A stretch of DNA of 9,703 nt from Candidatus Melainabacteria bacterium (GTDB lineage Bacteria; Cyanobacteriota; Vampirovibrionia; Obscuribacterales; Obscuribacteraceae): the NCBI GenBank assembly GCA_003175915.1, contig PSRH01000167.1, forward strand, positions 1 to 9,703. Direction: 5' to 3'. The first letter of the stretch is position 1. Every line of letters begins with the position of its first letter. Positions 7,066 through 9,703 of the stretch are shown in pieces. A program made the translations under genes and the position numbers. Below the pieces are notes generated by a model. It saw only the letters and a list, made by a program, of their open reading frames with translations. It searched no databases and was not told the origin of the DNA.

Positions 7066-7629
7066 ATGTTTTGGAAACGACTCACTGACCTCCTCATATC
7101 CTTCGTTGCTTTAGCCTGCTTGGCACCTTTGCTCCTGCTCATTGCGCTTGCGATCAAGCTGGATTCGCCAGGACCCGCAATATTTCGACAAAAAAGAGTG
7201 GGGAGATTCGGAAAACTATTCGAAATCTATAAATTTCGAACAATGAACGTTGGCACTCCCGACCTGGCTACAGACAAGATGCAGCTTCTGCCGAGCCCCA
7301 TCACAAGAATTGGCGAGTTTCTGCGTAAAACCAGTCTGGATGAGCTTCCCCAATTATTCAACGTAGCACTAGGCGAAATGAGTTTGGTGGGTCCCCGCCC
7401 AGCTTTGTATAATCAAACGGAATTAACCGCCAAGCGAATGGCTGCTGGTGTGCTAGAGTTTCCGCCCGGGATTACCGGATGGGCACAAATCAACGGTCGG
7501 GACGAACTGCCCGACGACGTTAAAGTGACAGCAGATCAATGGTATTGCCGAAACTGGAGATATACACTCGACTGGCAAATCATCTTCTCTACCTTCCAGG
7601 CAGTGCTCAGCAAACGCGGAGCGATCTAA
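7066..7629 (+). CDS. Phosphoglycosyl transferase, short PglC/WcaJ-core type
   Basis: This 187-residue enzyme transfers a sugar-1-phosphate from a nucleotide sugar to a polyprenyl phosphate carrier, the first step of lipid-linked glycan assembly. It is the short monotopic form: KRLTD (4-8), one hydrophobic re-entrant helix (9-31) with Pro21 at the break, SPGPAIFRQKRVG (34-46), IYKFRTM (54-60), RKTSLDELPQL (87-97) containing the catalytic Asp92-Glu93 pair, GEMSLVGPRP (103-112), and PGITGWAQINGR (134-145). It lacks the extra N-terminal membrane region of WcaJ/WbaP, so the length is as expected for PglC-like members. The ATG at 7066 starts right before the conserved KRLTD. Nearby ATGs at 7046 and 7058 are out of frame, and no clear ribosome site is seen. 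rmlA follows after 16 bases, so the two are probably one transcript. The sugar (for example Gal, GlcNAc or Glc phosphate) cannot be told from the sequence. Confidence 0.93.
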   Translation: MFWKRLTDLLISFVALACLAPLLLLIALAIKLDSPGPAIFRQKRVGRFGKLFEIYKFRTMNVGTPDLATDKMQLLPSPITRIGEFLRKTSLDELPQLFNVALGEMSLVGPRPALYNQTELTAKRMAAGVLEFPPGITGWAQINGRDELPDDVKVTADQWYCRNWRYTLDWQIIFSTFQAVLSKRGAI

Positions 7630-7645
7630 CAATGGTGACAGCAAA

Positions 7646-8719
7646 ATGAAAGGACTTATTCTCAGCGGCGGCAAGGGAACTCGTATGCGACCGATCACGC
7701 ATACTGCGGCCAAACAACTCTTGCCCGTCGCCAATAAACCAATTCTCTTTTACGGTATTGAAGCGATTAAATCTGCCGGCATCAAGGACATTGGCATAAT
7801 CATCAGTCCGGAAACGGGCGAAGACGTCAAAGCAGTTGTCGGCGACGGCAGCCGCTGGGGCATCAAAATTGAATACATTCTTCAAGATCAACCGCTTGGC
7901 TTGGCACACGCCGTCAAGACAGCCCGCCCGTTTCTCAAGGACGATACTTTCGTCATGTATCTTGGCGACAATTTGATCAAAGACGGAGTGGCGCCACTGG
8001 TCAAGCGCTTCAATGAAACCAGCGTTGATGCATTCATTTTGCTTAAGGAAGTCAACAACCCAAGCGCGTTTGGCGTCGCGCATTTGGACGGTAACGGCCG
8101 GATTCTCTCGCTAGAAGAAAAGCCAGCGCACCCAAAATCCAACCTGGCACTAGTAGGCGTCTATCTATTCACCAAGAATATTCATAAGGCAATTGATGAA
8201 ATTAAGCCGAGCCGCCGCGGCGAGCTGGAAATTACCGACGCAATTCAACGCCTGATTACCACCAACTATCACGTCGGCAGCTATGTTCTTCAGAGCTGGT
8301 GGCTCGATACAGGCAAAAAAGATGACATGCTTGAAGCTAATCGTGTCGTCCTGGATGAGATGAATGACGTCTCCATGCTCGGCGATCTGCAGGAGGGCTC
8401 GCGCATTTCCGGCAGAGTACGCATCGGCAAAGGCAGTATCTTGAAGAACTGCACGGTGAGAGGCCCGGCGATGATCGGTGACGACTGCGTGCTGGAAGAC
8501 AGCTATGTCGGACCATTCACATCTATAGGCGATAGAGCCCAGGTCACTCACGCCGAAATTGAGCATTCGATTCTCAGGGAAAATTGCCAGATTCTCGACT
8601 TTCACGGTCGCATTGAAGATAGCTTGATCGGCGTAAACGTTGAGCTGACGCGCAGTAACTTCAAACCCGTTGCCTTTCGCTTGATGCTTGGCGATGACAG
8701 CAAAGTGGAAGTGGTGTGA
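7646..8719 (+). CDS. rmlA: Glucose-1-phosphate thymidylyltransferase, long form
   Basis: RmlA joins dTTP and glucose-1-phosphate to give dTDP-glucose, the first step of the dTDP-L-rhamnose and related deoxysugar pathways, in the cytoplasm. The nucleotidyltransferase domain (1-240) shows GGKGTRMRPIT (8-18), KQLLPVANKP (23-32), YLGDNL (105-110) with the metal-binding Asp108, LEEKP (156-160), GELEITDAI (192-200) and WWLDTG (218-223). Residues 250-335 form irregular hexapeptide repeats (RVRIGKGSIL, AMIGDDCVLEDS, FTSIGDRAQV), a left-handed beta-helix. At 357 residues it is the long RmlA type known from archaea, actinobacteria and antibiotic clusters, not the 290-residue enterobacterial type. GGTGA (7634-7638) before the ATG is a fair ribosome site. 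It follows the sugar transferase by 16 bases and precedes rmlB by 130. The sugar-1-phosphate preference is inferred from the family and from the adjacent rmlB; a related substrate is not excluded. Confidence 0.93.
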   Translation: MKGLILSGGKGTRMRPITHTAAKQLLPVANKPILFYGIEAIKSAGIKDIGIIISPETGEDVKAVVGDGSRWGIKIEYILQDQPLGLAHAVKTARPFLKDDTFVMYLGDNLIKDGVAPLVKRFNETSVDAFILLKEVNNPSAFGVAHLDGNGRILSLEEKPAHPKSNLALVGVYLFTKNIHKAIDEIKPSRRGELEITDAIQRLITTNYHVGSYVLQSWWLDTGKKDDMLEANRVVLDEMNDVSMLGDLQEGSRISGRVRIGKGSILKNCTVRGPAMIGDDCVLEDSYVGPFTSIGDRAQVTHAEIEHSILRENCQILDFHGRIEDSLIGVNVELTRSNFKPVAFRLMLGDDSKVEVV

Positions 8720-8838
8720 CAACATAAACCTTTGCTTATTCAGTTGCCAGTAATCTTAACCGGCAGTCCTTGATCGCTTGCACTTGTTCAAAGGAGAATC
8801 GCCAAGTAGATCTTGTGCGCATCTCTTGGCTTCCCTTC

Positions 8839-8843
8839 GAGGT
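8839..8843 (+). promoter_or_regulatory. Ribosome binding site that fixes the rmlB start
   Basis: GAGGT sits six bases before the ATG at 8850, which opens directly onto the Rossmann fold. A stronger-looking AAGGAG at 8791-8796 has no start codon at a usable distance, so it does not argue for an earlier start. Confidence 0.6.
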
Positions 8844-8849
8844 AATCAA

Positions 8850-9703
8850 ATGCAACTTCTTTTGACCGGCGGACTTGGGTTTATTGGAAGCAATCTGGTC
8901 AGGTACTTTCTGAAAACGCAACCAAGTTACACGATTATCAATTTAGATGCGGTCACTTACGCCGGCCATCCGGAAAATCTTGCCGATCTTGAGCGGGATC
9001 CACGCTACAAGTTCGTCCATGGATCAATTGACGATGCTGCGCTCGTAGCCGAAATTGTCTCCGGTCGCAAGTTCGGACCAATAAAGGGTGTAATCAACCT
9101 GGCGGCAGAATCGCATGTGGATCGCTCCATCGCCGATCCCTCCATTTTCGTCCGTACTAACGTATTGGGAACGCAGGTATTGCTCGACGCGGTCCTTAAG
9201 CAGGCGGGCAAGGGTGGCACCAAGAATGGTGCCCTATCAGACTCGCTTCGCTATCTGCAAGTTTCGACCGATGAAGTCTATGGTTCGCTCGGACCAGAAG
9301 GCTTATTCACTGAGGAGACGCCCCTGGCGGCTAACAGCCCCTACTCGGCGAGCAAAGCCGGCGCCGATTTGTTGTGCCGCGCTTACTTCCATACTTTCGG
9401 ACTGCCCGTCATCGTTACCCGCTGTTCAAACAACTACGGACCCTATCAGCACCCTGAGAAACTCATTCCGCTCTTCATAACCAACGCTTTAAGCAACCGC
9501 CAAGTACCGGTTTACGGCGATGGGCTCAATGTCCGGGATTGGCTGCACGTAGAAGACCACTGTCGGGCCATTGATATCGCCTTTCATCAGGGACGGCCAG
9601 GCGAGGTGTATAACATCGGCGGCAACAATGAGTGGAAAAATATAGAGATTACAAAACTTATTCTCTCAGAACTCGGAAAGCCAGAGTCTTTGATCAAATT
9701 CGT
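8850..9703 (+). CDS. rmlB: dTDP-glucose 4,6-dehydratase, truncated by the window edge
   Basis: RmlB converts dTDP-glucose to dTDP-4-keto-6-deoxyglucose using bound NAD, the step after RmlA. The frame runs open from the ATG to the right edge, giving 284 residues; family members are usually 320-360, so about 40-70 are missing. Visible marks are the NAD-binding TGGLGFIGSN (6-15), with Leu9 where Ala is usual; LAAESHVDRSI (84-94); STDEVYG (139-145) with the catalytic Thr140-Asp141-Glu142; YSASKAG (165-171) with Tyr165 and Lys169; RCSNNYGPYQ (191-200); and GDGLNVRDWLHVEDH (223-237). These extended-SDR and dehydratase motifs make the call firm. A polar loop at 117-133 (QAGKGGTKNGALSDS) sits where the enterobacterial RmlB also has an insertion. 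It lies 130 bases after rmlA in the same direction, and no terminator is seen between them. RmlC and RmlD would be expected further to the right. Confidence 0.95.
   Translation, partial: MQLLLTGGLGFIGSNLVRYFLKTQPSYTIINLDAVTYAGHPENLADLERDPRYKFVHGSIDDAALVAEIVSGRKFGPIKGVINLAAESHVDRSIADPSIFVRTNVLGTQVLLDAVLKQAGKGGTKNGALSDSLRYLQVSTDEVYGSLGPEGLFTEETPLAANSPYSASKAGADLLCRAYFHTFGLPVIVTRCSNNYGPYQHPEKLIPLFITNALSNRQVPVYGDGLNVRDWLHVEDHCRAIDIAFHQGRPGEVYNIGGNNEWKNIEITKLILSELGKPESLIKF

Noticed and set aside
7607..8083. 158-codon minus-strand open frame over the sugar transferase/rmlA junction
   Set aside because: It is antisense to strong coding sequence and no family is recognisable.
8165..8725. 186-codon open frame antisense to rmlA
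   Set aside because: It mirrors the rmlA reading frame, has no motif and no ribosome site; rmlA on the other strand has complete catalytic motifs.
8791..8796. AAGGAG, a strong Shine-Dalgarno-like sequence between rmlA and rmlB
   Set aside because: No ATG, GTG or TTG follows at a usable distance, and the in-frame upstream codons do not extend the Rossmann fold. The GAGGT at 8839-8843 serves the ATG at 8850.
1..9703. CRISPR array, tRNA/rRNA, insertion sequence or prophage remnants
   Set aside because: No regularly spaced direct repeats, no cloverleaf or rRNA-like stretches, and no transposase or integrase motifs were seen on either strand.

Overview
The window is about 9.7 kb of a bacterial cell-surface polysaccharide locus with roughly balanced base composition. 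It holds seven recognisable genes (one running off the right edge) and the tail of an eighth that I do not recognise. No tRNA, rRNA, CRISPR array, insertion sequence or phage gene is visible. The organism cannot be fixed from the sequence. The lipoprotein-type esterase, the long-form RmlA and the YfhO-like protein would fit a non-model environmental bacterium; a deep cyanobacterial relative such as Melainabacteria/Obscuribacterales is a low-confidence guess.

Left part (1-3166, + strand): the last 59 codons of an unidentified protein, a 109-base gap with a plausible sigma-70 promoter, then a 958-residue multi-pass YfhO-like membrane protein, probably a GT-C-type glycosyltransferase acting outside the membrane.

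Middle part (3315-5915, - strand): a two-gene unit made of a GT2 rhamnosyltransferase-like enzyme followed after only 3 bases by an acyltransferase-3 membrane protein. The acyltransferase carries an extra C-terminal extracytoplasmic domain of about 135 residues. This unit converges on the YfhO-like gene and diverges from the esterase gene.

Right part (6023-9703, + strand): a predicted lipoprotein alpha/beta-hydrolase (acetyl-esterase-like), a short PglC/WcaJ-core-type phosphoglycosyl transferase, a long-form glucose-1-phosphate thymidylyltransferase (RmlA), and dTDP-glucose 4,6-dehydratase (RmlB), truncated by the window edge. RmlC and RmlD would be expected nearby but are not in the window.

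Working model (inference): the phosphoglycosyl transferase starts a lipid-linked glycan. RmlA and RmlB make the dTDP-sugar precursor of L-rhamnose, and the GT2 enzyme adds a sugar, possibly rhamnose. The acyltransferase-3 protein O-acylates the glycan, the YfhO-like protein decorates it outside the membrane, and the lipoprotein esterase may trim acyl groups. The gene families are well known. The points most worth a second look are the acyltransferase with its extra domain, the possible acylation/de-acylation pair, and two related inverted repeats about three helical turns apart in the divergent promoter region. I see no strong evidence for a wholly new system.
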